DNA of 64,000 nt from Glebionis coronaria (lineage: Eukaryota > Streptophyta > Magnoliopsida > Asterales > Asteraceae). Made by a program: the position numbers and the translations under genes. A model generated the notes under the pieces. That model was given only the letters and a program-made list of their open reading frames with translations, did not search any database and was not told the origin of the DNA. The stretch lies in contig CM046878.1 in assembly GCA_025667525.1 (NCBI GenBank), positions 76,239,696 through 76,303,695 of the forward strand, written 5' to 3'. Below are positions 47,820-59,365 of this stretch, one piece after another (within the stretch, counting starts at the first letter, position 1; the number at the start of each line of letters is the position of its first letter).

Positions 47820-49610
47820 TGACGTCAGGTATTCGCTATGTTTCTATCGATCGAAAGTGCTTCAGCGACTAAGAAAATTTTAGGTTTTAAACCTAATATT
47901 TTCGAAAAATTTTCGACGACCTCACCGCGGAGGTCGATCCGCGCATCAGTGGGGCATGTGACTGACGTTGAGCTTAAATGACAAGTTATCTAGACAATTT
48001 TTGTCCCTTAATGACAATTCTTTTCAGAATTTGTTCTAGATAACGACATTCACAACACACAACACCAAAGCAAACAAAACACTTAACGCTAAAACGATCC
48101 GATATAAGATTCACTTTAACGACAAGGCTAGTTTTAATTCTACAAAGACAAGTGATCACGAAGTGGATTTGGTATTCTTTATTTGAAGTTGAAGTGGGAT
48201 TTCATGAAGGCGTCTACTTATTTCATCATCGAGCCTTCCTTCTATTTTTCTACCCCTTTTCTTCAAACCCAGTCTATCGATTGATGACTTGCTTGGACGA
48301 TAAAACTTATGATTGAGACTTGAATTATCTAGTTTCCACTGTCAAGGGGTGGATGGTCGACGACATGGATTACTATCATTTGTGGGTGTCACACGCAGTT
48401 GCTCGTGTGGATAACTTCAAGAGATGTTAGAGACTTGTTTCTGCATCGTTCTTCAATCGACATAAGTGCAAGCTTAAGTAACAAATTTGGGGGATTGTAC
48501 TTCAGTTTCAAGTTTGGAATATCGGGTTTACTTCACATGTGGTCACAACAAATAGCCGAATGAATTCGAGGTTGGTAAGTTAGACAGAGAGAGATGGAAT
48601 CAGCAATAAATTCTCACGGGATACTTATGAGCTTCACAACGACAATGGTACTTCATAGTCTAAGCAAAATTTTTCAAAGTTTCTCAATGACTTTCAAAAC
48701 TTTTCAAGACATTTGCTTAAGACTAAGAACTTCTCGAGTATATGGAAGTCCACGATAATGATGCTTCCGAGAGTTCGAAATCATCATGGGGGAAGATCGT
48801 GTACTTTGAAGTAATCGGATCAACTTCCAGGGGGAAGTAGTGTACATGGAATGGTATCTACTTACTTTATATGATTTTTATGAAGTATTCTGCAGGCGTG
48901 AGAAGAATTGTTGCTGATTTCCTGCATGTTACCCCAAACGAATTATCATCAAAACCTAAACGACATGAAACAGTATAGAAGCAGTATTATTTGGTGTGGT
49001 TCTTCTACAAATTTCCGCTGTGCACTTGAACCGATGAGCTAGAAGATTGTTCAAACTACATCAAAGTGTCAGAATCTGCTTAAGATACAGATATTGGTTT
49101 GGGGGGAAGCTGATTCAGAAACTTCGTCAAAAAGAAGTCTATGAAGAAAGTTTTTTAAATACATGCTGCATGAATTGGGGGGAAGTTAATCCAAATCATG
49201 CATATTACAATTGTTCCACAACAAGCAAAGACAAAGAGGATTCAAGCTGAGGTACAAGTTATGAAGACCAGAAGAATTAAAAGACATCCTCAGCATTGGA
49301 AGCGCCTTGGAAGACTTTATTTTTGTTGTATTTTTACTTGTTAGGAACATTGTAAGTAATTCCGTATGTCTCCACATTGGGGGAAGATTGTTAGCCTTAA
49401 AATGTGAGAGCCATTTACGGAATTACATTTTATTCAGATAGGCAAAACAAGGAGGGACTACTATTGACATGTTGTCAAAGTAACCTCTTGCTTGGCCTAT
49501 ATATACCCCTCCATACTTCCATGGAGGGGTGAGGATACTTTTCACTTGTGTATTTCCCTTTCTCTCTCTAAATACACACACTACATTTCAAGCTTTACTT
49601 TCTCTCTCTA
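47820..49610 (+). mobile_element. Fragment F: 3' part and partial LTR of another copia element inside E
   Basis: Purine tracts of the ttgggggga type at about 48485, 48786, 48830, 49098, 49176 and 49377 resemble a Sirevirus-like 3' region. After the last one an LTR-like start (TGTTAGCCTTAAAATGTG, 49389) follows, with TATA at about 49498-49504 and a hairpin. It fades near 49610 without a PBS. It differs from E's own LTR, so it is foreign or recombinant. The left edge is uncertain. Confidence 0.55.
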
Positions 49611-49905
49611 AAATGTCTAAACACTTCTTTTATCCTCCACCACTAAGAATCCTAGAAGCAAAATTAAGGAATTATATGAGTCTGCCAGTAAGTCTTGGAA
49701 ATGGTGGTTTGCTAATCAATGTCCTCCCGGATATAAATGGATGCCAAAAGTTAGGACAGAAAATGTGAAAACGAGTGTTAGTTTGCCTTTAAATGTTGAT
49801 AAGGACACTAATGATTCTACTATCACAACTACTGTGGTATCCAATTTAGCAAATGCTCCATCGTGTTCTAACTCTTCTGCAGGTGATACAAATAATTCTC
49901 TTCAT
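49611..49905 (+). pseudogene. Probable gag C-terminal remnant of element E
   Basis: A short frame reads KSWKWWFANQCPPGYKWMPK and then a Ser/Asn/Thr-rich tail, as seen between the knuckle and protease of some plant copia gags. It is in a different frame from pol, with the shift near 49905. Confidence 0.45.
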
Positions 49906-52900
49906 AATGGACTCCGGATGCACGAAGCACATGACGGGGAATCTCAAGCTTCTAATTAACTTCGTGGAGAAGTTCCTAGGTACGGTCCGATTCGGAAATG
50001 ATCAATTTGCACCGATCCTAGGATATGGAGATTTGGTTCAGGGGAATATCACGATTAAAAGGGTATACTACGTCGAAGGGCTCAATCACAATCTTTTCTC
50101 GGTTGGTCAATTCTGTGATGCGGATTTGGAAGTTGCTTTCAGAAAGAAGACATGTTTTGTTCGTGATTATGATGGGAATGACTTACTTACCGGTACACGG
50201 GGTACTGATCTTTATACAATTTCACTTCAAGACACAACTTCATCAACTCCAATTTGCTTCATGGCTAAAGCTTCAACGACTCAGGCATGGTTATGGCATC
50301 AACGTCTTTCTCATCTCAACTTTGATACCATTAACTTGCTTTCCAAGAAAGATATTGTGAGAGGCCTTCCAAGCTTGAAATTCATCAAAGATCATCTTTG
50401 TTCTTCTTGTGAACTTTGTAAAGCTAAACGAAGTAGCTTCAAAACAAAGACCACACCAAGCTCTAAAGGACGGTTAGATCTTCTTCACATGGATCTGTGT
50501 GGTCCCATGCGTGTTCAGAGTATCAATGGAAAGAAATATATTCTGGTAATTGTCGATGATTACTCAAGGTACACATGGACTCACTTCTTGAGGTCCAAGG
50601 ATGAAACACCTGAAGTTCTCATCAGCTTTCTTAAACTGATACAACGTGGTCTTCAAGCTCAAGTTAAAGTGGTTCGTACTGACAGAGGTACAGAATTTTT
50701 GAATTCAAATCTGAGAAAGTACTTTGAAGCCGAAGGGATTGAACATGAAACATCTATTGCTCGAACACCCGAACAAAACGGCGTTGTTGAAAGACGAAAC
50801 CGTACTTTGGTTGAAGCTGCTCGAACATTATTATCCGCTTCAAAACTTCCACTATACTTTTGGGCCGAAGCCGTGTCAACCGCATGCTACACACAAAACC
50901 GCTCCTTAATTATCCCAAGACACGAAAAGACACCATATCACATAATTCATGATCGAAAACCTTCACTCAAACACCTTCATGTTTTTGGATGTATTTGTTA
51001 CATTATACGAGATGGTGAAAATTTGGATAAGATGAAAGAAAAAGGTGATGCATGTATTCTTGTGGGATATGCAACTCAGTCTAAGGGATATAGAGTGTTC
51101 AACAAAAGAACAAAATTGATTGTCGAGACAATTCACATCCGATTTGATGAATCTCAAGAAATGGCACTTGAACAAAATAGTTTAAGTCTCGATCCACAAA
51201 GACAAACGACTTCCGTTCACAACCGCACGGAACTCGGAACTCAAGACCACAGCAATGAACCGTCAAGTTCAAAGCTGGTTCCTGAACATGTTCCTAGAGC
51301 AGATATGACAGTGGACACGACACTTGAAGAGTTGGAAATGTTATATGGACCAATGTATGATGAATATTTCACGGGGGAGAAACAAGTTGCATCGAAGTCT
51401 TCCGCTGTCACTCATGATACGAATGGTGATACCGATCATCATCAACAAAAGGATACAACTTCATCTACTTCAACACGGGTTGTTGCAGATTTACCTCCTC
51501 CGAATATCACTTCAACAATCGATCCTACAACATCCACAACTACTGTCATTGCTCCAGAGAACACAAATCAAGCAGACGGTGCATTATCTGACGATGACGA
51601 TTTTCACAACCCATTCGGTACATCGGTACACGAAACTGGAGAGTCTTCTACTCGCCATGTTGATCCGTCAAATATGCATACGTTCTATCAACGACATCCG
51701 TCAACACATCATTGGACCCGAGATCATCCTTTGGTTCACGTAATAGGAAACCCTTCACAGCCTGTTCGTACAAGACGACAACTAGCAACCGATGGTGATG
51801 TTTGTATGTTCGCACTCGCCGTGAGTACTGCTGAACCGAAAAACATCAAAGAAGCCATGGCTGATCATGCTTGGATTGAATCGATGACGGATGAACTTGA
51901 ACAATTTGAAAGACTTAAAGTCTGGGAACTTGTTGACAGACCATACGATGTAACACCATTAAATCTTCGATGGATCTGGAAAAACAAGATGGATGAAGAA
52001 AACACGATCATCAAGAATAAATCTAGGCTAGTGGCCAAAGGGTATGGACAGAAAGAGGGTATTGATTTTGAAGAATCATTTGCACCAGTAGCTCGAATGG
52101 AAGCGGTCAGGATTTTCCTTGCCTATGCTGCACATAAGGGATTCATTGTATATCAAATGGACGTAAAGACGGCGTTTCTTAACGGTCCTTTGAAGGAAGA
52201 AGTCTATGTCACGCAGCCGGAAGGATTCGTCGATCCTCATTATCCTGACAAGGTGTATCGTCTCCACAAAGCACTTTATGGACTCAAGCAAGCTCCAAGG
52301 GCGTGGTACGACGAGCTCTCAAAATTTCTGGTCTCCAAAGGTTTCTCAAAAGGTTCCATTGATCTAACTTTGTTCACTTATAAATATGGGGATGACATTC
52401 TGCTTGTGCAAATTTATGTTGATGACATTATTTTCGGGTCTACAAACCCAAAACTTTCAAAATGGTTTGAAAAAGTAATGCACAGCAGATTTGAAATGTC
52501 TATGATGGGCGAACTAAAATTCTTTCTAGGAATTCAAGTTCACCAATCCCCAAGTGGTATCTTTATAAACCAAGCTAAGCATTGTCAAGAGATAATCAAA
52601 AAGCATGGTATGACCTCATGTGACCCCGTTGGGACACCATTATCAACCACATCCCTAGATGCTGACTTGGAGGGATTACCCATAGATCAAACGAGATATC
52701 GTTCCATGATCGGGTCCCTCATGTACTTGACAGCAAGCAGACCAGATATTCATCATGCTACATGCTATTGTGCACGTTATCAAGCACGACCCACTGAAAA
52801 GCACCTCAAGGAGGTTAAACGGATCTTTCGGTACCTTAAGAATACCATTCATTTGGGACTCTGGTATCCGAGGGAAACCGGTTTCTTTCTAACGGCCTAT

Positions 52901-53395
52901 TCAGATTCTGATCATGCAGGGTGTCTTGATACACGCAAAAGTACTTCTGGTGGTGCACAATTTCTAGGTCAAGATAAGCTTGTGGGATGGTCTTCCAAGA
53001 AGCAGGATTGCACGTCACTTTCATCAGCCGAAGCGGAGTATGTGTCTCTATCTGCGTGTTGTGCTCAAGTTCTATGGATGAGAACACAACTCACGGATTA
53101 TGGCTTCCACTTTGATAAAGTACCTATGTACTGTGACTCAAAGTCGGCCATAGCCATCTCGTGCAATCCAGTACAGCATTCCCGCACGAAGCACATCGAT
53201 GTCAGATACCACTTCATAAAGGAACAAGTTGAACGAGGTATCGTTGAATTATACTTTGTTGGAACGGATTACCAATTAGCCGACTTGTTTACGAAAGCTC
53301 TGTCGAAAGATAGGTTTGAGTACCTCGTTAGGCAAATTGGTATGAGATGTTTGACTCCAGCAGACCTGGAGATTCTGGCAAAGGTGCCTGCTTGA
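49853..53395 (+). CDS. Element E pol polyprotein (protease, integrase, RT, RNase H), intact
   Basis: 1180 codons without a stop. The protease active-site motif [12 protein letters not shown] is at residues 19-30, so the protease N-terminus is short or lies in another frame. GAG-pre-integrase with H-H-C-C is at about 145-190. The integrase core D-D-E is near 208 (HMDLCGP), 272 (RTDRGTEF) and 312 (VVERRNRT). RT runs about 700-905 with [11 protein letters not shown] near 852. RNase H starts near 1015 (SDSDHAG), with SSAEAEYVS near 1057 and CDSKSAIA near 1094. All expected catalytic motifs are present. Gag would have to come from another copy. The first 18 residues look like a frame-shift artefact. 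Confidence 0.93.
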   Translation: MLHRVLTLLQVIQIILFIMDSGCTKHMTGNLKLLINFVEKFLGTVRFGNDQFAPILGYGDLVQGNITIKRVYYVEGLNHNLFSVGQFCDADLEVAFRKKTCFVRDYDGNDLLTGTRGTDLYTISLQDTTSSTPICFMAKASTTQAWLWHQRLSHLNFDTINLLSKKDIVRGLPSLKFIKDHLCSSCELCKAKRSSFKTKTTPSSKGRLDLLHMDLCGPMRVQSINGKKYILVIVDDYSRYTWTHFLRSKDETPEVLISFLKLIQRGLQAQVKVVRTDRGTEFLNSNLRKYFEAEGIEHETSIARTPEQNGVVERRNRTLVEAARTLLSASKLPLYFWAEAVSTACYTQNRSLIIPRHEKTPYHIIHDRKPSLKHLHVFGCICYIIRDGENLDKMKEKGDACILVGYATQSKGYRVFNKRTKLIVETIHIRFDESQEMALEQNSLSLDPQRQTTSVHNRTELGTQDHSNEPSSSKLVPEHVPRADMTVDTTLEELEMLYGPMYDEYFTGEKQVASKSSAVTHDTNGDTDHHQQKDTTSSTSTRVVADLPPPNITSTIDPTTSTTTVIAPENTNQADGALSDDDDFHNPFGTSVHETGESSTRHVDPSNMHTFYQRHPSTHHWTRDHPLVHVIGNPSQPVRTRRQLATDGDVCMFALAVSTAEPKNIKEAMADHAWIESMTDELEQFERLKVWELVDRPYDVTPLNLRWIWKNKMDEENTIIKNKSRLVAKGYGQKEGIDFEESFAPVARMEAVRIFLAYAAHKGFIVYQMDVKTAFLNGPLKEEVYVTQPEGFVDPHYPDKVYRLHKALYGLKQAPRAWYDELSKFLVSKGFSKGSIDLTLFTYKYGDDILLVQIYVDDIIFGSTNPKLSKWFEKVMHSRFEMSMMGELKFFLGIQVHQSPSGIFINQAKHCQEIIKKHGMTSCDPVGTPLSTTSLDADLEGLPIDQTRYRSMIGSLMYLTASRPDIHHATCYCARYQARPTEKHLKEVKRIFRYLKNTIHLGLWYPRETGFFLTAYSDSDHAGCLDTRKSTSGGAQFLGQDKLVGWSSKKQDCTSLSSAEAEYVSLSACCAQVLWMRTQLTDYGFHFDKVPMYCDSKSAIAISCNPVQHSRTKHIDVRYHFIKEQVERGIVELYFVGTDYQLADLFTKALSKDRFEYLVRQIGMRCLTPADLEILAKVPA

Positions 53396-55976
53396 TTTAT
53401 CTTTCAAACATCAACTTGTAAATATCTTTGAAAAAGCAAAATACAAAAATATAAAACACATAAAAGCAAAACACAAAATTAAAAATCTTTCAAAATCCAA
53501 AAATATTCTTCTCGACATGTCTTTCAGTATCGATAATATGGACGTACCTAGAAATGTCGCTCAATAACGACACGGGTGTGTACATAAAGCTCGAATGAAA
53601 GTTGTAAATATTTTTCAAAACATGTCATTTCTATTTTTTCAAAAGGAAATTGTCTATTTTGGACAATATTTCCAACAACGGGTAGAGCAATCTATCTCGG
53701 GTTGAGCTTGTCACAAAACATTCAACGTTTTGAGCTCAACACAATGGCTTGTAATCACTTTCAGATTGCAACCCGGATCAATATTCACGGGGAGTGTACG
53801 ATTTCGTGCTCTTACCCTTAGCAAAAGAAGTTAAATCTTCTTACACTTGAGTGGATTCGTCAAGACATTCAAAGTCTATGAACTCAAGTTTATGCTTTAG
53901 AAAAACCTTTTCGTCAAAAAGAATTGATTTTTCAAAAAGCGTTGAACACAATTTTTTCAAGAATTTCTCAATGATATTCAAAATCTTTCAAAAATTGTGT
54001 GTTCAACAACTCCTATCCTCAAAAGTTTAATGTGGATCACATCCTCCTAATGACAATTCCATTGGATCAATTTTTGAGGTGGAGCATTACAACTTCATGC
54101 ATAGATTGACACATCTTTCTCCAGAGATTTCAAGACTATTTTTTTTCAAAATATATTTTAATCAAATTTGGTATCTCTAATATCAAAAGATTTTATATAT
54201 TAGAGATAGGGGGAGAAAATGTGATTAAAATGTGATCTATTGACTCAAGCACGTTAACTCTTACCCACATGTGCAAAATGTTTACTTAAATTCTTTCGCA
54301 TTTATATGCACATGTGAAGGGGGAGTTTTTCTGAAATGACAAAACTAGCAAGGTGTTAAATATTTTTCACACACTTTGTTAGAATTTAAAGTGGTTTTCA
54401 TGGTTACGATCAAATACCCACAACATCTTTAATTCACGACGTTATTGGTGTCAAAAGGATGGTTAGGTTTAAGTCCTATGATCCAACCAGAACCGGAGGG
54501 ATCTTCCCAGGGACAATCCAATAGATTATTAGAAGTCCTTAGGAAAGATGGAGTAGAATGTGAACGTAGCTGAATGCCGACTAAGTACTGATGCTAGCAC
54601 TGGAACTATCACAACAAGGTGCTAGTAATGATGTCTTGGTAAGCATTGAAGGGGTTGAAGAATGAAAAAGAAATGTAAGGATAAAGGGTGTAAAGAAAGA
54701 AGCCCTCCATACAACTTAGGCAGAAACCGGGTCAACTCATCATGAAGACAAACTCATCATGGACCCAGTGATGTGAAGCACAACCCTTTCCTAGCTACTC
54801 AGGCTTCTCTCAAAAGAAGTTTGTTTTATTGTCACGGAGATCAACACGACTTCTATTGACTTTCTCACTCCGAGATTGTTGATATTGAATAGGTGGCATC
54901 TGCTCCAGCCTCCGACCACTAAAAGTGCACAAATCGAGTCTAGAGCCAAGAGATCAATCAAATCTCGTTAGGACACACGGATGAAGATCAAGAGAGTCCT
55001 ACGCTATATCCTTGTGATATTGCTAGAACACTCAGAGTGATACTACTTAGTATTCACAATGATGAGTGGAAATCCTTCCAGTGTTAACATCAAACAGCAC
55101 TGCGGTAGGTCATATGCAAGATTCTTTATGAATTGAACATATGTAAAACTGAAAAGCAACAGTGGTTTGATTCTGAATTGATTCAAACTCGTTTCAGGTT
55201 TCTACGCAATATCTTTATGGTCTTGCCAGAACATTCAGAGTGATATTTATTAATATTCATAGTGACGAATGGAAATCCTTCTAGCGTCAACATCAAACAG
55301 CGCTACGGTAGGTAACTTGTGAGATTCTTATGAATCAAACTTGTGTCAACTGGAAAGCAACAATGGTAAGATTCTTTATGAATCAAACTTGTTCCAGGAA
55401 CTTGAATTGACGACTTTAATCAAGCGGATATTTATCTAATTGATTCACTCTTTATGTTCGCAGTCTTGCTTTGAGACGGTCGAGTAAAGAGAACGGCTAG
55501 TACTGCCGCGAAACCCTGTCAAGGAGATTCTTAATTGAATCTACCTGATCACAGGTACGATATTTAATATCGTATAACGGTCTTCACCGACCGGAGGTAA
55601 AACGCTACCGATTTAGGACGAATGTCAAAGCCATTCAGTCCGTGTCTATGTTTTGTCTCGAGAAGGTGGCGTCACGGTGTACTCAGCAAAGTCAAAGATT
55701 CACAACCACATATTCATGCCCAAAGACTTATCCAACAATTGATAGTGTGAGCATGTGGATAAAGATACAAGATCGCAAGATGGCAAAGACAAGTCAAGGA
55801 TGATTTGAAGATCTCAAGACTAAAAGACAAAGTAGAAAGACAACGACAAAGGCTCAAAGATCACAGCATGAAGGAACAAAACTACTGTTACTCGTTCAAG
55901 GCTCATCTATGACGAGATTCGTAATCTCCTTTGATCTTCAAATATCAAAAGGGTATGACCTCACATTGGGGGAGAT
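53396..55976 (+). other. Element E 3' untranslated region
   Basis: About 2.6 kb with no long ORF. Polypurine tracts lie near 54208, 54318 and 55967; the last adjoins the 3' LTR. It includes a diverged tandem duplication at 54999-55360. Long 3' regions with several PPTs fit Sireviruses. Confidence 0.75.
54999..55360 (+). repeat. Diverged direct duplication in the element E 3' region
   Basis: Copy 1 starts ctacgctatatc (54999) and copy 2 starts ctacgcaatatc (55202). Both run about 160 bp through cagagtgata, tggaaatcctt, aacatcaaacagc and gaaaagcaaca-like segments. A partial third piece (gattctttatgaat) follows near 55371. Confidence 0.75.
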
Positions 55977-56356
55977 TGTTGGCCTCAAAATATTGAGTCA
56001 AACAAGAATGTTCGGTCATAGGTTTCTATTGTATTATTTATTAGAACGTTGTAATAAGTAGTTATTTAGTCGTGATTCACGGGCTTGGATTTAAACTAAT
56101 TAAAGTCCAAAATACAAGCCCGGCCCAATATATAGTCCATTAAAGCCCGCATGTGGGTGGACTATATATACTACCCTCCTAGCATGTTAGGAGGGTGGTT
56201 GGTCATTTTATTTTCTCTAATCTAATATTCCACAAGTTTCACCAACCATTTTTCTCACTACTTTCTCTCTCTACTTTCTCTCTCTAGAATTCTTCTCATA
56301 TCTTCCTTTCTTTCATAAATTCGTGTAGTATAACATCACATATATTAGGGACAACA
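55977..56356 (+). repeat. 3' LTR of element E
   Basis: 380 bp, identical to the 5' LTR except one base at 56257; preceded by the purine tract tgggggagatt. Confidence 0.95.
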
Positions 56357-56521
56357 GCCCGTGAATGTCCGTGTTTTCTCCACTTTTCACCTTTTCGTCC
56401 TAAATCAGAACAAAAACACAAACCACGCATAATTCCGACATAAAAGACATAAAATACACGTTTTGGTCCGGTTATTACTTTAATTAAGTGGTAGAAAAGA
56501 TGGGTGTTTACACACCTATCA
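56357..56521 (-). repeat. 3' LTR of element D, remainder after element E
   Basis: Starts with the gcccg duplication and continues to CACACCTATCA, matching the right end of the other LTR. On the minus strand a purine tract (agtgtaggggatt) immediately precedes it. Confidence 0.9.
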
Positions 56522-58546
56522 AATCCCCTACACTTGACCATTGCAATGTACTCATGCAATGCATTAGTTACAAAGCAAGATTACACTTTTCAGCATAATT
56601 AATCCACGTTGGCCTTTATTAAAGAGACAGAAAATACAAAATAAAGAAATCAAAAGCATACCTTGGGTTTTGAAAAAATTATGAATAATCATCATCCTCA
56701 AGTTTTCACTTTCTCCAATACCAAGCTTAAAAACGAGATCATTGTTATTATAAGTTAGTAAACTATCACGAACTCATGTGGGCCAATTACTCACTTAGAC
56801 TCCCTTATTCCTAGGTGTATCTCTTATATTTTATTATTTTCTTGAATGATCACGAGGATGCATTGTTTGACTTATTTCGATAGTTTATTAGGTCTGAAAA
56901 CAAAGTGAACGATTTAACCAATAGTTAGCTAAAGGACCAAATCTTTTAAAACTGCTTCTCGGGATCTCATAAAGTTCATATCTTGGCATAACTCGTTTCG
57001 CGATTTGAGACCTTTCTCGGACCGATATTTGGCAGCGACTTCATACTTAAAATCTTGAGAGATGTTCATGAAATAATGGTCTTCTCTTCATAATAGGAAT
57101 TTCTTCACTTGAAGTTTTGAGAGATTCATACTTGGACCACGACTTCTTCATTTTTCTCCAATCTTTATTTTAGACTTTGATATACAACGATCCGCCTCCT
57201 TTTATGACTTGGATCTATTTATCCTCATACCTTGTTAGGGTCTTGTCGGATACACTTCTCCATGACTTTTGGGGAGTTTTGCTTTACGTCGTGTGTCTCG
57301 ATCCTTCATATTGATTTTCGATAAATGATTCTTCACATCACTTTGGATCTTTAGCAACAAAATATAGCCCTCATGCCTTGTTAGGGCCTTTTCGGACTCG
57401 CCAATCTTCGCGTCCCGCTTCAATAAGTTATGCCTTGGCTATGAACTCTAATCCATACCGAGCAACTTTTAAACGATCTGGGGCTAGAAGCTAAGTAATT
57501 TTTCAAATCGTACAACCTTATTTATTAGCAGATAAATTTATTAGCAAGCGATGGGAGAATAGGCTTATAATTAACTCACATAAATTCACGAAAGAATACC
57601 GAACTTATAATTGGCTCTATCATCTCTCGTTCTCCACAGTTTAAAATCTCAAGTAATGAGACTCGTGGATACTTAGCCTATTAAATTAAAGTTTTGGGTT
57701 TTCGAGTCGCCTATAGGATCTTGCAAATTCTTAGACTTTTTCAAGTTTAGAAATCGCATTTTGAAGTTCCCTTGATAAACGACTCTCTAGGATCAATTAT
57801 AGGAACTTGCGAAAAGTTCTTGTTCTTAACCCGTGAGAGTTAAGACTTTCGCGTTTTATAGCTCCCTATATAAAAGCCTAGCAAAACTTGACTTAAACAC
57901 GTTAAGGATACCAGCTAGAGCAAACTTAGATAAGTAAACTCGGGTTGAGTCAAAAGATTCACAACGTTTGAAAACTAAAACCACTTATTAATACATTTAT
58001 TCTAATAAGGAAAGGAAATAACTATACAAAGGTAAAAACTAATAGTCCAAAATAGATCAAAAATTTTGAAAAATGTCGAAAAATTGATTTTCCGGTTAAA
58101 ATGAGAACAAATACAAGGAAAAGACCACTTAACTTCGATAGAAGTCCCCCTACACTTAAGATAAACATTGTCCTAAATGTTTAAGCATGTGGGAGTAAAC
58201 TCCCCTACACTTAGGACATTGTGCACGTAGTTTAAATTTTGCTAAGGAAAAGACAACTAAAGAGATTCCTATTTTAATATTGAGAAAATATATAAAATAG
58301 TGAATCGAAAAGAGTTTAGAATAGAACCGGGAAGAAGTAGAACACGGGATCACGGGTCGTCAAGAATCATCAAGAGTGGATCATTGAAGCTCGAACCCCT
58401 GATTAAGAAGTGAGGAGAGGAAAACCAACCAAAGGGTCCCCCCTACACTTATGGTAAAGAAAGCGAAAAGATAGATGCATGGGTTGCCTCCCAAGAAGCG
58501 CTTGATTTTTGTTAACCGAGTCGTGAGCCTGACTCGACCTTGATCA
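56522..58546. other. Element D untranslated 3' interior
   Basis: About 2 kb between the second ORF and the 3' LTR without RT, integrase or other recognisable coding sequence. Short direct similarities occur (cttgttagggtcttgtcgga at about 57231 and cttgttagggccttttcgga at about 57378). The purine tract at its left end primes the LTR. Confidence 0.6.
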
Positions 58547-59365
58547 TCAACGGAAGAAGCATGAAACATATCCACCAGGATCAAAGACATAGTTCTCGTC
58601 CATCAATAAGCAGAAACTTAAGGCGAACAAGGCAAGCCAAATAAGAAGTGGCAAGGTTCCCTTAAGCAGTGATGGAGCACGGTGGGAGCAAGTATGGTGA
58701 GGTGCAAGCATGTCTTCAATGATTCCAAAGATTTTTCCTTTTATTTCATCAGGTGGATACTGAGATGGCTTAAAGACTTCAATACCGGGGTCGAACACCT
58801 TTTCCTTTACGGGAAAATAGCACTCAGGTTCAGCCGAGTGTGAAGAAGATCCGCAAAGAAGCACAACCTCGTCCTCAGAAGAAGGACAAAGAGGTGTCAA
58901 ATCGTATGTGCAACGGATTTCGGTGTCGATCGGTTTCTTCTCCTTTGACAGAATGTGCTTCAAATCCAAAGTAGGATCAAGACGATAATCTTCAAAGTCA
59001 TAAGGAGGGGTATCACTCTCATGAGGGAAGTAGGTGTTGAGAAATTAAGAGAAATCTTCCTCAAATGAGTAATCGTCCAAAGTAGGATCGAGTGATGACG
59101 GAGGATCTTCATTGTGTGAAGAATCGCTCGAAAGAGTATCAGCCTCATCAAAATCGTCGAAAGTGGGCAGCTCGGGATACTCAGAAGTACAATCATCAAA
59201 ATCATCCGAATCTGAGCTAGAATCATCATCATCATAAGCATCAAAGACCGGTGGAGAATCATAAATGAGAGAAGCGTCCAAAGTAGAGTGAGAATCATCC
59301 ATATTATCTTCAAAGAGTGGATTATCAGTGGAAATTGTCATAGACGGTAAAGTCATCGAGCACAT
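58547..59365 (-). pseudogene. Element D second ORF: acidic protein with a hydrophobic segment
   Basis: It overlaps the end of gag in another frame. The first part is highly acidic ([18 protein letters not shown]) and ends at a TAA at 59045-59047. The same frame then reopens and ends at 58547. The second part has a hydrophobic stretch (LPLLIWLALFALSFCLLM) near its C-terminus that could span a membrane. I do not recognise the family; env-like is conceivable but unproven. The TAA may be a mutation or the true end. Confidence 0.5.

Larger units (their letters stand above)
45788..56356 (+). mobile_element. Element E: young Ty1/copia retrotransposon with intact pol but no visible gag
   Basis: 10,569 bp, flanked by perfect gcccg duplications (45783-45787, 56357-56361). 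The two 380 bp LTRs differ at one site by my reading (T at 46068, A at 56257), so insertion was recent. It has a Met-type PBS, a 1180-codon pol ORF and several polypurine tracts. The region where gag belongs (46182-49600) has no long ORF. It sits inside D's LTR. Confidence 0.93.
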
